From Gemmatales bacterium (GTDB lineage Bacteria; Planctomycetota; Planctomycetia; Gemmatales; Gemmataceae), in the NCBI GenBank assembly GCA_026004675.1, contig BPJP01000002.1, forward strand, positions 372,001 to 436,000: DNA of 64,000 bases, read 5' to 3'. The notes beneath the pieces were generated by a model. It worked only from the letters and a program-made list of their open reading frames with translations, did not search any database and had not been told where the DNA came from. A program made the position numbers and the translations under genes. Below are positions 52,327 to 61,249 of the stretch, piece after piece (positions within the stretch are counted from its first letter, which is position 1; each line of letters starts with the position of its first letter).

Positions 52327-52368
52327 AACCCGTTTCCTCGCAGCGGATGCGGGGCAACGGGTTTTTTT
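52327..52368 (+). terminator. Intrinsic terminator after the DUF1080 gene
   Basis: AACCCGTT pairs with AACGGGTT, with an inner stem around a GC-rich centre. A T7 run follows (52362-52368). It lies 20 bases past the stop codon. Confidence 0.85.
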
Positions 52369-52639
52369 GTCCACAAGTCGCCACGCGATTGACTCTAACC
52401 GGTTTCGGCCACGACACTTAGGTAATTTTTTCGAGTCGAGTGCCACGTGGCGGTCGGCGGCAGATCCATCGTTGCTGACAATTCTTGCATGAATTTGTCA
52501 ATGAACGCGCGACCATGAAAATCGCAACTCCAATAATCACAATTGGTTGCGAACTGTCAGTTGACGTATCTGCAGTATCTGACTAGATTACGGAGAACAG
52601 CCAGCACCCTCCCAGCCCAAGACGACTGCGAGACGTGTC

Positions 52640-53752
52640 ATGAGTCGCAAGCACGAAAGTGGGGCAAACCGAACAGCGGCTTCCCTCCGCCAACTACGGA
52701 CTCAGATCGACAAGTTGGATCTGCAGATTTTGAAACTGATCAATGAGCGTGCGGCCTTAGCTGCGGAAGTCGGCAAGATCAAAGATGAGGAAGGCAGTGA
52801 AGTCTTTTCCCCTGCTCGCGAAGAAGAAATTTTGAGCAACATGGTAGCGGCCAACAAGGGGCCTCTGTCCGCTGAAGCCGTTCGCGGCGTCTTTCGCGAA
52901 ATCATAAGCGGCGCCCGCGCGCTGCAAAGGGTTTTGAAGGTGGCGTATCTCGGGCCGGATTACAGCTTCAGCCACCTCGCTGCTGTCGAACGCTTCGGGC
53001 AATCGGTCGACTATATCCGGGTTGGAAGTATCGCTGCGGTGTTCGAGGAAGTCAACCGAGGCCATGCCGATTTCGGCGTCGTGCCGTTGGAGAATTCGAC
53101 CGACGGGCGCATCGCCGATACACTCGACATGTTTATGCGCTTGCCGCAGCTGAAAATTTGTGCAGAAGTCCGGCTGCGCATTCACCATAATCTGCTGGCG
53201 AATTGCGAACAGCAGGAAATCCGTCGAGTGTACAGCAAGCCTCAGGCGTTGTCGCAATGCCGCAATTGGCTGAGCAAGAATGTTCCTCATGCCTCGTTGC
53301 ACGAAGTGGCGAGTACCGCGACGGCGGCGGAACTGGCACAACGTGAACCTGGAGCCGCTGCTGTCGCCAGTCGGCAAGCAGCCGTACGCTATTCTCTCCG
53401 TATCCTCTTCGAAGACATCGAAGACTCTCCGTACAACGAGACACGCTTCGCTGTCATCGGAACCCAGGAATGCCGGCGGTCCGGAAAGGACAAGACGTCG
53501 ATCATGTTTCGCGTGCCGCATCAACCTGGTGCGCTGGTGGACGCTCTCAACGTATTCAAACAAGCCAAAGTCAACCTGACCTGGATCGAATCGTTCCCTG
53601 CCAAGTCGCCCCGAGCTGAGTATGTGTTTTTTGCCGATTTCGAGGGGCACGTGGACGACGCCAAGATCAAGAAGATGCTCGACACGCTGAAAAAGCACAC
53701 AGCCGAGCTTTCCATCCTCGGCTCCTATCCCATCTCGGAGGTGAGTGGATAG
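52640..53752 (+). CDS. pheA: Bifunctional chorismate mutase/prephenate dehydratase
   Basis: A 370-residue protein. Chorismate mutase (AroQ type) spans ~15-95: LRTQIDKLDLQILKLINERAAL, FSPAREEEIL. Prephenate dehydratase spans ~97-275: VAYLGPDYSFSHLAA, VVPLENSTDGRIADTLDMF, STATAAELA, and NETRFAVIG with the catalytic Thr. A C-terminal ACT domain at ~285-360 reads MFRVPHQPGALVDALNVF and NLTWIESFPAKSPRAEYVFF, the probable phenylalanine feedback site. It carries ESFP instead of the ESRP of enterobacterial enzymes. It catalyses the path from chorismate to phenylpyruvate and lies just before the DAHP synthase gene. Confidence 0.95.
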   Translation: MSRKHESGANRTAASLRQLRTQIDKLDLQILKLINERAALAAEVGKIKDEEGSEVFSPAREEEILSNMVAANKGPLSAEAVRGVFREIISGARALQRVLKVAYLGPDYSFSHLAAVERFGQSVDYIRVGSIAAVFEEVNRGHADFGVVPLENSTDGRIADTLDMFMRLPQLKICAEVRLRIHHNLLANCEQQEIRRVYSKPQALSQCRNWLSKNVPHASLHEVASTATAAELAQREPGAAAVASRQAAVRYSLRILFEDIEDSPYNETRFAVIGTQECRRSGKDKTSIMFRVPHQPGALVDALNVFKQAKVNLTWIESFPAKSPRAEYVFFADFEGHVDDAKIKKMLDTLKKHTAELSILGSYPISEVSG

Positions 53753-53938
53753 AATAGACACCGACTTGGAAGTCGTAATCGCCCAACCAGGAAGCCTGCC
53801 TTTTTCGACGGTGAGAGAAAGACAAGATGCCGCTCACCCCGGACGACACATCGTCCCCCAAAGCTGAACTTCTGCTGAACAAGGGACGAGGGGATGGTTT
53901 TGAATCGGGCGGCACATCCCAGAGCGAGAAACGAAAAG

Positions 53939-54958
53939 ATGATTATCGTGCTGAAACCACATTCGACCAAAGAGCAAATCGACCACATACTCGAACGGAT
54001 CGAAGAATTGGGGTTCAAGGCCCATGTGAGCCAGGGCGAGTTGCGGACGATCATCGGGGTCATCGGCGATGAGAATAAGTTGCAGGCCGAGCCGCTGGCG
54101 GCCATCCCAGGAGTCGAACAAGTACTGCCGATCCTCAAGCCATTCAAGCTTGCCAGTCGGGAATTCCATGAAAACGACTCCGTGATCAAGCTGAATGGAG
54201 TGCGCATCGGCGGCGGCGCGCTGGGCATGATTGCCGGGCCGTGCGCCGTAGAAAGCGAAGAAATCCTCGACGAAATCGCCCGAAAGGTGAAAGCGGCGGG
54301 AGCCAATATCCTTCGCGGCGGCGCCTTCAAACCGCGCACCAGTCCTTACAGCTTCCAGGGACTGGGAGAAGAGGGACTGAAGATTCTCCGTGCCGTCGGC
54401 GACCGCTACCAGATGCCCGTGGTCACCGAAGTGATGAATCCCAGACAGATCGACCTCGTCTGCCAGTATGCCGACATGTTGCAGATCGGCGCCCGCAACA
54501 TGCAGAATTTCGACCTGCTCAAGGAAGTAGGCCAGACGAACAAACCGGTTTTTCTCAAACGGGCGATGAGCGCCACAGTGAAAGACCTGCTCATGTCCGC
54601 GGAATACATCATGGCCGCGGGCAATCATCAAGTCGTGCTCTGCGAACGAGGCGTTCGATCCTTTGAAGACTCGACACGCAACATGCTCGACATGAGCGCT
54701 GTTCCCAACGTGAAAGTGCAGAGCCATTTGCCCATCATCGTCGATCCGAGCCACGCGACCGGCCGCCCCGATCTGATCCCGGCAATGGCCCGGGCCGCCG
54801 TCGCTGCGGGCGCCGATGGCGTTCATATCGAAGTCCATAGCTGCCCGGAAAAAGCCCTTTCCGACGGACCGCAGGCCCTGCTGCCTGATCAATATGCCTC
54901 CTTGATGACCGAGCTTAAACAACTGGCTGAGGTCATGCACCGGGTGATCGATCACTGA
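53939..54958 (+). CDS. aroF: 3-deoxy-7-phosphoheptulonate (DAHP) synthase
   Basis: A 339-residue protein from ATG 53939 ([17 protein letters not shown]). An N-terminal ferredoxin-like regulatory domain at ~1-70 is typical of the Thermotoga/Bacillus AroA-type enzymes. The TIM barrel follows: [52 protein letters not shown], and [15 protein letters not shown]. It starts the shikimate pathway from PEP and erythrose 4-phosphate. The nearby pheA suggests a small aromatic-amino-acid locus. The symbol is a family label; aroG and aroA are also used. Confidence 0.93.
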   Translation: MIIVLKPHSTKEQIDHILERIEELGFKAHVSQGELRTIIGVIGDENKLQAEPLAAIPGVEQVLPILKPFKLASREFHENDSVIKLNGVRIGGGALGMIAGPCAVESEEILDEIARKVKAAGANILRGGAFKPRTSPYSFQGLGEEGLKILRAVGDRYQMPVVTEVMNPRQIDLVCQYADMLQIGARNMQNFDLLKEVGQTNKPVFLKRAMSATVKDLLMSAEYIMAAGNHQVVLCERGVRSFEDSTRNMLDMSAVPNVKVQSHLPIIVDPSHATGRPDLIPAMARAAVAAGADGVHIEVHSCPEKALSDGPQALLPDQYASLMTELKQLAEVMHRVIDH

Positions 54959-55095
54959 GCGCAACGCTTCATGTGCAAACATTCCCACACGATATCGCTC
55001 CAGACGACCGAAGGATTTTTTTGTTTCTTCGACCATTCGGGCGGTTATCATGTGCCCAAACCCCTTGACAAGCAAATATTCAACGGAGGCTTTCC

Positions 55096-55935
55096 ATGGC
55101 GATCGAACCTCTGGCCATTGGCGTCTGTAGCTGGTCGCTGCAAGTAAAGAGCATCCCCGAGCTGAAAACATTACTGGAGCGCTTGGGGATCAACGTGGTG
55201 CAGATTGCTTGCGGCGACCCTCACCATGCCGCCTGGGAAGAAGGTGACGAACTTCCCGCTAAAGCCAAAGAAGCCGGCTTCGAAATGGTCGGCGCCATGC
55301 TCGGCTTTCCGGGCGAGGACTATACCACACCGCAAACGATCAAAGAAATAGGAGGGTTCGGCAATCCGGCAACCCGAGGCGAACGACTCGAAAGACTGCA
55401 ATGGGCGCTTGATCGCACGGTGGCATTCGGGCTTAGCGATTTGATGCTGCACGCCGGTTTCATTCCCGAACCAGACGACCCCGACCGCAAGCCGTTCCTC
55501 GACACCCTGGCCAAAGTCAGCGACCTGGCGAAAGCGAAAAACGTCACGATTGCTTTTGAAACCGGCCAGGAAACCGCGGACCTTCTGCGTTTGACCCTGG
55601 ATGAACTCCGATGCCCCAATCTGAAAGTCAATTTCGATCCCGCCAACATGATCCTTTACGACAAAGGAGATCCCCTCCGTGCCGTGGAGATTCTCGCGCC
55701 TGACATTCGCAGCGTCCACGTCAAAGATGCTATCAAGACCAAAGTGCCGGGCACGTGGGGAGAAGAGGTCCCCTTGGGACAGGGTGAAGTGAACATCAAG
55801 AAGTTCATACAAACGCTAAAAAAAGTCGGTTACCGCGGACCGCTGTGCATCGAACGGGAGGTCGGCAACCAGGAAGAGCGGATGCGCGATGTCGCGCACG
55901 GCATCCGATATCTCCAAGAATGCCTGGCCGAATAA
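55096..55935 (+). CDS. Sugar phosphate isomerase/epimerase-like TIM-barrel protein
   Basis: A 279-residue protein with GGAGG before ATG 55096. Xylose-isomerase-like barrel: GVCSWSLQVKSIPELKTLL near the start, VAFGLSDLMLHAGFIP near 120, VTIAFETGQETADLL near 155, NLKVNFDPANMILYDKGDP near 178, VHVKDAI near 212 and PLCIEREVG near 258. The Glu/Asp/His/Glu metal ligands appear in place. The family is common in planctomycetes and includes inosose, hexose and other isomerases. The substrate is unknown. Confidence 0.85.
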   Translation: MAIEPLAIGVCSWSLQVKSIPELKTLLERLGINVVQIACGDPHHAAWEEGDELPAKAKEAGFEMVGAMLGFPGEDYTTPQTIKEIGGFGNPATRGERLERLQWALDRTVAFGLSDLMLHAGFIPEPDDPDRKPFLDTLAKVSDLAKAKNVTIAFETGQETADLLRLTLDELRCPNLKVNFDPANMILYDKGDPLRAVEILAPDIRSVHVKDAIKTKVPGTWGEEVPLGQGEVNIKKFIQTLKKVGYRGPLCIEREVGNQEERMRDVAHGIRYLQECLAE

Positions 55936-55984
55936 GCGACCGACGGCAATTCGAGACGGCGGTTTCAGGGGAAAAACCGGAACG

Positions 55985-56195
55985 ATGACTGACGATGGTC
56001 TGGACTCGCATCGGTCGTTGGCCCTCGCCATTTTCGGATATTTCGCACCGGTGCCTTTCTCTATCGCTTTTCAATCTGGGCCAGAAGCAAAGCTACCTCG
56101 ACGGTTGCTATCTCGTCATCGGCTGCTATCCGATTGGCGTCCTGCTCGGCGCCGTTTTGGCGAACCTGCCGGCTGCCGTCACCCTCCGTCGATGA
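55985..56195 (+). pseudogene. Possible frameshifted small membrane protein
   Basis: The frame from ATG 55985 reads MTDDGLDSHRSLALAIFGYF and a hydrophobic APVPFSIAF, then loses sense. From about 56070 the next frame gives a second plausible membrane segment (YLVIGCYPIGVLLGAVLANL) and stops at 56195. One T fewer in the TTTT run near 56071 would join both into a ~70-residue protein with two membrane helices. Both halves are short, so this may be coincidence. Confidence 0.3.
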
Positions 56196-56335
56196 TGGGA
56201 ATCGGCTTCGTTTGACGACGGTCATCGTTGGGCGGTCAAATTTACCAGGCGATTGCATACAATCTTCAGAGAAGACGCACAAGCGCCTTATGTACCAGAA
56301 AAGGGAAAACGTTCGACGACATCAGTGGCATCGCC

Positions 56336-56848
56336 ATGGACCTGAAAGCCTACATTCGAGACATTCCTGATTTCCCGAAACCGGGTATCTTGTTCAGGGA
56401 TATCACGCCTCTTCTTGCCGAGCCAGCAGCCTTTCAAAGTGCGATTGATCAGCTGTGCGCTCATTACGCAGACAGGGAAATCGACGGGGTGGCAGCGGCG
56501 GAGGCGCGAGGCTTTTTGTTTGCCGCACCCATGGCGTTAAGAATGAAAAAGCCGCTTGTACCGCTCCGCAAACCGGGGAAACTGCCCTATCGCACCCACT
56601 CATTGCAATACGAACTGGAGTATGGCAGTGCCGAGTTGCAAGTACACGTCGACGGCGTACCCGAGGGAAGTCGGATCCTGCTGGTGGACGATTTGCTGGC
56701 GACGGGGGGGACGGTCGAGGCGGGATGCCGGCTCGTCGAAAAAGCCGGGGGGAAAGTGGCTGGTTGTGCATTCCTCGTGGAATTGACGTTTCTCAATGGC
56801 CGACAAAGGCTGGCGCCGCACGAAGTTTTCAGCTTGATCCAGTTCTGA
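56336..56848 (+). CDS. apt: Adenine phosphoribosyltransferase
   Basis: A 170-residue protein from ATG 56336 (MDLKAYIRDIPDFPKPGILF); the longer upstream frame is not conserved-looking. Landmarks: FRDITPLLAEPAAFQSAID, AAAEARGFLFAAPMAL, VPLRKPGKLPYRT and the PRPP-binding ILLVDDLLATGGTVEAG. It salvages adenine to AMP. The length is normal. No clear Shine-Dalgarno site precedes the start. Confidence 0.93.
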   Translation: MDLKAYIRDIPDFPKPGILFRDITPLLAEPAAFQSAIDQLCAHYADREIDGVAAAEARGFLFAAPMALRMKKPLVPLRKPGKLPYRTHSLQYELEYGSAELQVHVDGVPEGSRILLVDDLLATGGTVEAGCRLVEKAGGKVAGCAFLVELTFLNGRQRLAPHEVFSLIQF

Positions 56849-56872
56849 GGCTTGTCAGGGAGAAAATACAAC

Positions 56873-57673
56873 ATGCGACCCAATTCAGTCAAAAGAGCAT
56901 TGAAAGCAGGCCAGCCGTCGGTTGGTACGTGGCTGTCGCTGGGCAGTATTACGGCGGCGCGGGTCATGGCTCGGGCCGGTTTCGATTGGCTGAACATCGA
57001 TATCGAGCATAGCCTGGTGGGCTGGGAAACGATGACGCACATGTTGGCGGCCATTGCGGACGCCGGCTGCATGGCGTTTGCCCGCGTGCCGGCCAATCGC
57101 CACGACCATATCAAGCGGGTTCTGGACAACGGGGCGCATGGCATTGTGGTGCCGATGGTCAATAGTCGGGAGGAAGCGGAAGCCGCCGTCGCAGCTGCCA
57201 AATATCCCCCTGCTGGTACTCGCAGCGTGGGTGGGAGCATGCACGCTCTCAATTTCGATACGACTCCCAACGATTATTACGCCCATGCCAACGACGAAAT
57301 CCTCATCGTCTTGCAGTGCGAACACATCCAGGCTGTCGAGCGGGCGGACGAGATTTTTTCCGTGCCGGGGATCGACGCGATTTTTGTCGGGCCGAATGAC
57401 CTGGCGGCGAGCATGCGTGGTAAGGACGGCAGCCCGCCGTCGGCACAAGCGACGGCGGACGCCATGAAACACATCCTGCAAACATGCAAGAAATACAACG
57501 TGGCACCGGGGTTGCACACCGGCTCGGCCGCTGAAGCGAAAGCCCGCATCGAAGAAGGGTGGCAGTTTATCGCCGTCGGCAGCGAGCTGCGCATGATGCT
57601 GAACGCCGCAGCCGATACCGTTCAGCAGCTTGGCCTGGCGAAAAAACCTGGCCAGGAACTTGCCAAGTATTGA
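56873..57673 (+). CDS. HpcH/HpaI-family aldolase
   Basis: A 266-residue protein from ATG 56873 with AGGGAGAA upstream. Barrel landmarks: GTWLSLGSITAARVMARAGFDW, LNIDIEHSLVGW near 40 with the acidic metal ligands, ARVPANRHDHIKRVLDNGAHGIVVPMV near 75, and DAIFVGPNDLAASM near 170. The family cleaves 2-keto-3-deoxy sugar acids or 4-hydroxy-2-oxo acids to pyruvate and an aldehyde. The exact substrate cannot be told. It starts 24 bases after apt, so the two are likely cotranscribed. Confidence 0.87.
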   Translation: MRPNSVKRALKAGQPSVGTWLSLGSITAARVMARAGFDWLNIDIEHSLVGWETMTHMLAAIADAGCMAFARVPANRHDHIKRVLDNGAHGIVVPMVNSREEAEAAVAAAKYPPAGTRSVGGSMHALNFDTTPNDYYAHANDEILIVLQCEHIQAVERADEIFSVPGIDAIFVGPNDLAASMRGKDGSPPSAQATADAMKHILQTCKKYNVAPGLHTGSAAEAKARIEEGWQFIAVGSELRMMLNAAADTVQQLGLAKKPGQELAKY

Positions 57674-57796
57674 CCATCCATGCCGGCGTCCTTCCCCGCC
57701 ATTCGCCCGCTAGAGCAAAAGCCAAGTGGCAGCAGAATCGTATCCTTTCATGGGATCCAGTTTGCGTTTCGTTGTTCCAACCAAATGGCAGTTGTC

Positions 57797-58636
57797 ATGA
57801 GTAAACGAACCATTACGGTCGGCCACAGCCCCGATCCCGATGACGCTTTCATGTTTTATGCCCTCGCACATGATAAGATCGACACCGGCGATCTCCAGTT
57901 CCGACATGAACTCCAGGATATCGAAACACTCAACCGTCGCGCCATGCGCGGCGAATTGGAAGTGAGCGCCATCAGCATTCATGCCTATGCCTACGTCCTT
58001 GACAAGTATGCCTTGTTACCGGTCGGCTGTAGTATGGGAGATCGTTACGGCCCCATGATTGTCGCCAAGAAGCCTATGTCGGTCGAAGGTCTGGCGAGAG
58101 CGCGCATCGCCGTGCCGGGAACGATGACCACAGCCTTTTTGACCTTGCGCCTTTTGCTCCCCGGCACATTGACGTATGAAGTCATGCCATTCGATCAGAT
58201 ACTCCAGGCCGTTGCTGACGAAGAATTCGATGCCGGTTTGATTATTCACGAAGGCCAATTGACGTTTCGGAATCAGGGGTTGCACCTGATTGTGGACTTG
58301 GGAATGTGGTGGCAGGAACGGACTGGTTTGCCCCTGCCTTTGGGCGGCAACGTCGTGCGGCGGGATTTGGGAACACAAACCATGGCGGACATCAGCCGAC
58401 TTTTGAAGGAAAGCATCCGGTATTCGCTCGAGCATCGCAGCGAAGCGCTCGATTACGCTTTGCAGTACGCACGCGACATGGACAAATCTTTGGCCGATCG
58501 CTTTGTCGGCATGTACGTCAACGACTGGACGCTCGATTATGGTGAGAGGGGGCGCGAGGCGGTGCGCCGCCTTCTCGACGAAGGTTACCGCGCGGGGGTC
58601 ATCCCCAAACCCGTGGCAGTCGAGTTCGTGGCGTGA
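57797..58636 (+). CDS. mqnD: 1,4-dihydroxy-6-naphthoate synthase, MqnD
   Basis: A 279-residue protein from ATG 57797 (MSKRTITVGHSPDPDDAFMFYAL). Periplasmic-binding-protein fold. The GHSPDPDD motif near the start, EVSAISIHAYAYV near 60, PGTMTTAFLTLRLL near 105, DAGLIIHEGQLTF near 150 and LPLPLGGNVVRRDLG near 180 match the MqnD branch rather than MqnA. It acts in the futalosine route to menaquinone. Other mqn genes are not in the window. The gene is convergent with proB. Confidence 0.87.
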   Translation: MSKRTITVGHSPDPDDAFMFYALAHDKIDTGDLQFRHELQDIETLNRRAMRGELEVSAISIHAYAYVLDKYALLPVGCSMGDRYGPMIVAKKPMSVEGLARARIAVPGTMTTAFLTLRLLLPGTLTYEVMPFDQILQAVADEEFDAGLIIHEGQLTFRNQGLHLIVDLGMWWQERTGLPLPLGGNVVRRDLGTQTMADISRLLKESIRYSLEHRSEALDYALQYARDMDKSLADRFVGMYVNDWTLDYGERGREAVRRLLDEGYRAGVIPKPVAVEFVA

Positions 58637-58650
58637 GGCAGCGTCGCGTT

Positions 58651-59787
58651 TCAAACAAGCAGAGCGAGGTTATCACGATGCACGACTTCTTCGTAGGGCA
58701 CGACGCCGAGGGTTTCCGCGATCTGTTCAGTACGTAGACCACGGATGCGTGCCAGGTCGTGTGCGGAATAATTGGTCAAGCCGCGAGCGAATTCGCTCCC
58801 ATCAGGCCCGCACAAGGCAACGACATCTCCTTTGCTGAAGGAACCGTGCACCTCCGTGATGCCGATCGCCAGCAGGCTCCGGCCATGTTCGACGACAGCG
58901 GTACGAGCGCCGGCATCGACGTGAAGACTCCCCTTGGGCAGCGCCGTATAGCCAAGCCAGCGTTTTCGCGCCGCCAGCGTGTTCCCTTGAGGCAAAAACA
59001 ACGTTCCTTCCGGCTCAGCCGCGAAAATCGCATCAATGACACCGGGCCGAACCCCATTGGCGACGATAACCGACTCGCCTGCCGCTGTCGCAATACGCGC
59101 CGCACGCAGCTTGCTTACCATCCCCCCCGTTCCCAGAATGCTTTTTCCCAGTCCCGCCATATTCATAATGTTCGCATCCAGCCGGGTAACGGTGCGGATC
59201 AATTCCGCACGCTGATCGTTGCGAGGATCGCATGTGTACAGACCGTCAACAACCGTCAAGATGATCAACAAAGGCGCTTGCAACAGGTTCGTCACCAAAG
59301 CGGCCAGACGATCGTTGTCGCCGAACCGGATTTCCTGGACGCTGACGGTATCGTTCTCGTTGATGATGGGAATACAATTCCATTCGAACAAGGTCAGGAT
59401 CGTGTTGCGGACGTTGAGGTAGCGTGAGCGGTTGTCGAAATCGCCAGCCGTCAACAGAATCTGGGCGGCATGCGTTCCATACCTCGAAAAACACTGCTCA
59501 TAAGCGTGCATCAGAAAACCTTGCCCAACCGCCGCGCACGCCTGCAAGTGACGCAGATCGCTCGGACGCCGTCCCAGTCCCAACTTCCCCACACCGGCAC
59601 CGACCGCTCCCGAACTGACCAGGAGGACCTTGCGTCCTGTTTGCCTGACACGCTGCACTTCGTCCGCCAGACTATACAGACGCCCCTCGTCGAGTCGACC
59701 TCGCGCGTCGGTCAGCACGTTCGTCCCCACCTTGATGACGATCGTGTGGGCCAGGGCGATCACTTCTTGGCGAACGGGGTCGATCAT
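58651..59787 (-). CDS. proB: Glutamate 5-kinase
   Basis: A 378-residue protein from ATG 59785-59787 (MIDPVRQEVIALAH); an ATG at 59836-59838 is a possible longer start. Amino-acid-kinase domain: TIVIKVGTNVLTD, LLVSSGAVGAGVGKLGLG, IPIINENDTVSVQEIRFGDND and GTGGMVSKLRAARIAT. A C-terminal PUA domain starts near residue 280 (KGSLHVDAGARTAVVEHGRSLL). It makes glutamyl phosphate for proline synthesis. proA is not adjacent. Confidence 0.93.
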   Translation of the reverse strand: MIDPVRQEVIALAHTIVIKVGTNVLTDARGRLDEGRLYSLADEVQRVRQTGRKVLLVSSGAVGAGVGKLGLGRRPSDLRHLQACAAVGQGFLMHAYEQCFSRYGTHAAQILLTAGDFDNRSRYLNVRNTILTLFEWNCIPIINENDTVSVQEIRFGDNDRLAALVTNLLQAPLLIILTVVDGLYTCDPRNDQRAELIRTVTRLDANIMNMAGLGKSILGTGGMVSKLRAARIATAAGESVIVANGVRPGVIDAIFAAEPEGTLFLPQGNTLAARKRWLGYTALPKGSLHVDAGARTAVVEHGRSLLAIGITEVHGSFSKGDVVALCGPDGSEFARGLTNYSAHDLARIRGLRTEQIAETLGVVPYEEVVHRDNLALLV

Positions 59788-59920
59788 GCCAGCGTTGCCT
59801 CGACTGTCAACAAAACCCTGCTCTTGACCTGTGGCCATGCTTCTGTTCAATAACCCCACCCATTCTTCCGCTTCGCACTTGTTTATTGGATCACCCGAAG
59901 GGCGGTAAGGAGGCTTTCGC

Positions 59921-60172
59921 ATGAAGACGCCGAAGTGGCTTGCCGATCGGGAAGGCGACCTGCGCCGCCACCCAGACGGCCAATCCTACGTCGTCTATTT
60001 CCTTGGCGAACCACAATTTCTTCTTCGCCCGATCCCCGTTCGGGGCAAATACAGCTGCGAGATCGAAAAAATGGTCAACGGCGTTCGCCTCGACCAGGGA
60101 GAAACCTACCGCTCGGTAGAAGATGCCCTTCAAGGAGGATTGGAAATCGTTCGCAAGACCCTCGGATGGTGA
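59921..60172 (+). CDS. Small hypothetical protein
   Basis: An 83-residue protein with a strong ribosome-binding site (AAGGAGG) before ATG 59921. It is soluble and mixed alpha/beta (YVVYFLGEPQFLLRPIPV, YSCEIEKMVNG, then a helix VEDALQGGLEIVRKTLG). The good translation signal and regular sequence support a real gene. The family is unknown. It is divergent from proB and convergent with the next gene. Confidence 0.65.
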   Translation: MKTPKWLADREGDLRRHPDGQSYVVYFLGEPQFLLRPIPVRGKYSCEIEKMVNGVRLDQGETYRSVEDALQGGLEIVRKTLGW

Positions 60173-60197
60173 TCCTTCTCGTCGTGACGGCTGGGTG

Positions 60198-60866
60198 TCA
60201 CTTTTTTATGCGAATGCCACGCAGTTTGAAATCGTCGAAATTCCCTGTGTCATCGAAAGAGCCAACACCCACTCGACCCCAGGTAAACGTCTTGTCCTTG
60301 GCGCGCATAATCGGCCTGGTCATATCATCGAAATAGACGGCAATGCTGCCATCACTGACTTTGCGCACAATACGCACATGATGCCAGCCGTCATCCCAGG
60401 GCGTTCCCTTCGTGCTCTCCTGCGAAATCTTCACCCTCGGTGCTTTGTTGACGATGAAAATCTGGTTCGCATGATCATCCGCCCGTTTGGCGATATGGAC
60501 GTAATAGAATTGGTCCGGTCCCTGGTGGCCGAAAAAGAAACACAGGTCTCGGTGCGGCACGTCCTTGCCGGTGCTTTGCACCTGGACATCCATGATGAAA
60601 TCACCGACGACCACATCTTTGACGAGCGAAATGCTGGTCGGACTGCGAAAAGGCGGTTTGTAGTTGCTCCGGCCAGCAAGACGATAATAAGAGTTTTTCT
60701 CGCTCTTGACGAGTTTCCACGCCTTGGCGTCGGTCGGCTCCCACTGGGTTGCCCCTTTTTCAAAGTCATCGGTAAACACCACCGGCAATTGTTGTGTTTC
60801 CTCCGCATGGATCGCTGCCAAAGCAACGGTCGCAGCCAGCGCCGGCAAGACTCGAATCAAAAACAT
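60198..60866 (-). CDS. Exported jelly-roll (DUF1080/LamG-like) protein
   Basis: A 222-residue protein from ATG 60864-60866 with AGGAAAC upstream. Signal peptide VLPALAATVALAAIHAE. The rest is a concanavalin-like jelly roll: VVFTDDFEKGATQWEP near the start, GDFIMDVQVQSTG, LCFFFGHQGPDQFYYVHIA, WHHVRIVRKVSDGSIAVYFDD and FTWGRVGVGSFDDTGNFDDFKL. The GxFDD end is shared with DUF1080-like glycan-binding or hydrolase domains. The function may be sugar binding or hydrolysis. Confidence 0.75.
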   Translation of the reverse strand: MFLIRVLPALAATVALAAIHAEETQQLPVVFTDDFEKGATQWEPTDAKAWKLVKSEKNSYYRLAGRSNYKPPFRSPTSISLVKDVVVGDFIMDVQVQSTGKDVPHRDLCFFFGHQGPDQFYYVHIAKRADDHANQIFIVNKAPRVKISQESTKGTPWDDGWHHVRIVRKVSDGSIAVYFDDMTRPIMRAKDKTFTWGRVGVGSFDDTGNFDDFKLRGIRIKK

Positions 60867-60937
60867 GGATGCTGTTTCCTTTTCTTTTGCGGCTAGACGT
60901 TTCGCCAAACCAACGGTGAGGGTGCATATCCCAAAAG

Positions 60938-61024
60938 CGGAGGGAGTGGGATTCGAACCCACGGTCGGGTTGCCCCGACTCCGGTTTTCAAGACCGGTGC
61001 AATCGGCCGCTCTGCCATCCCTCC
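60938..61024 (-). tRNA. tRNA-Ser (anticodon UGA)
   Basis: On the minus strand GGAGGGA opens the acceptor stem and TCCCTCC closes it, followed by discriminator G. The anticodon loop CTTGAAA gives UGA. A long variable arm (stem around GTCGGGGCAACCCGAC) marks a class II tRNA, and GTTCGAATCCC is the T loop. About 87 bases without an encoded CCA. Confidence 0.95.
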
Positions 61025-61249
61025 TCAAAAGCTCTTCGACTTTATTTTAATCAACGGCGTCCAGGCAAACAGCGTCTCGGCTTTTTTCTTCGCCATCCCT
61101 TCTTCAGTAAACTCCTCAAGACCGATCAACCAGTTTCGGATAGCGAAAGGTGCCTGTCACCGCCGGCTTGGGTCCGGCGGCTCGTCCATTCTCCCCCGCG
61201 ACCCATTTGCCGATCCGGCATCGTTCGATAATTCGGAGAAGTTTCAAAG

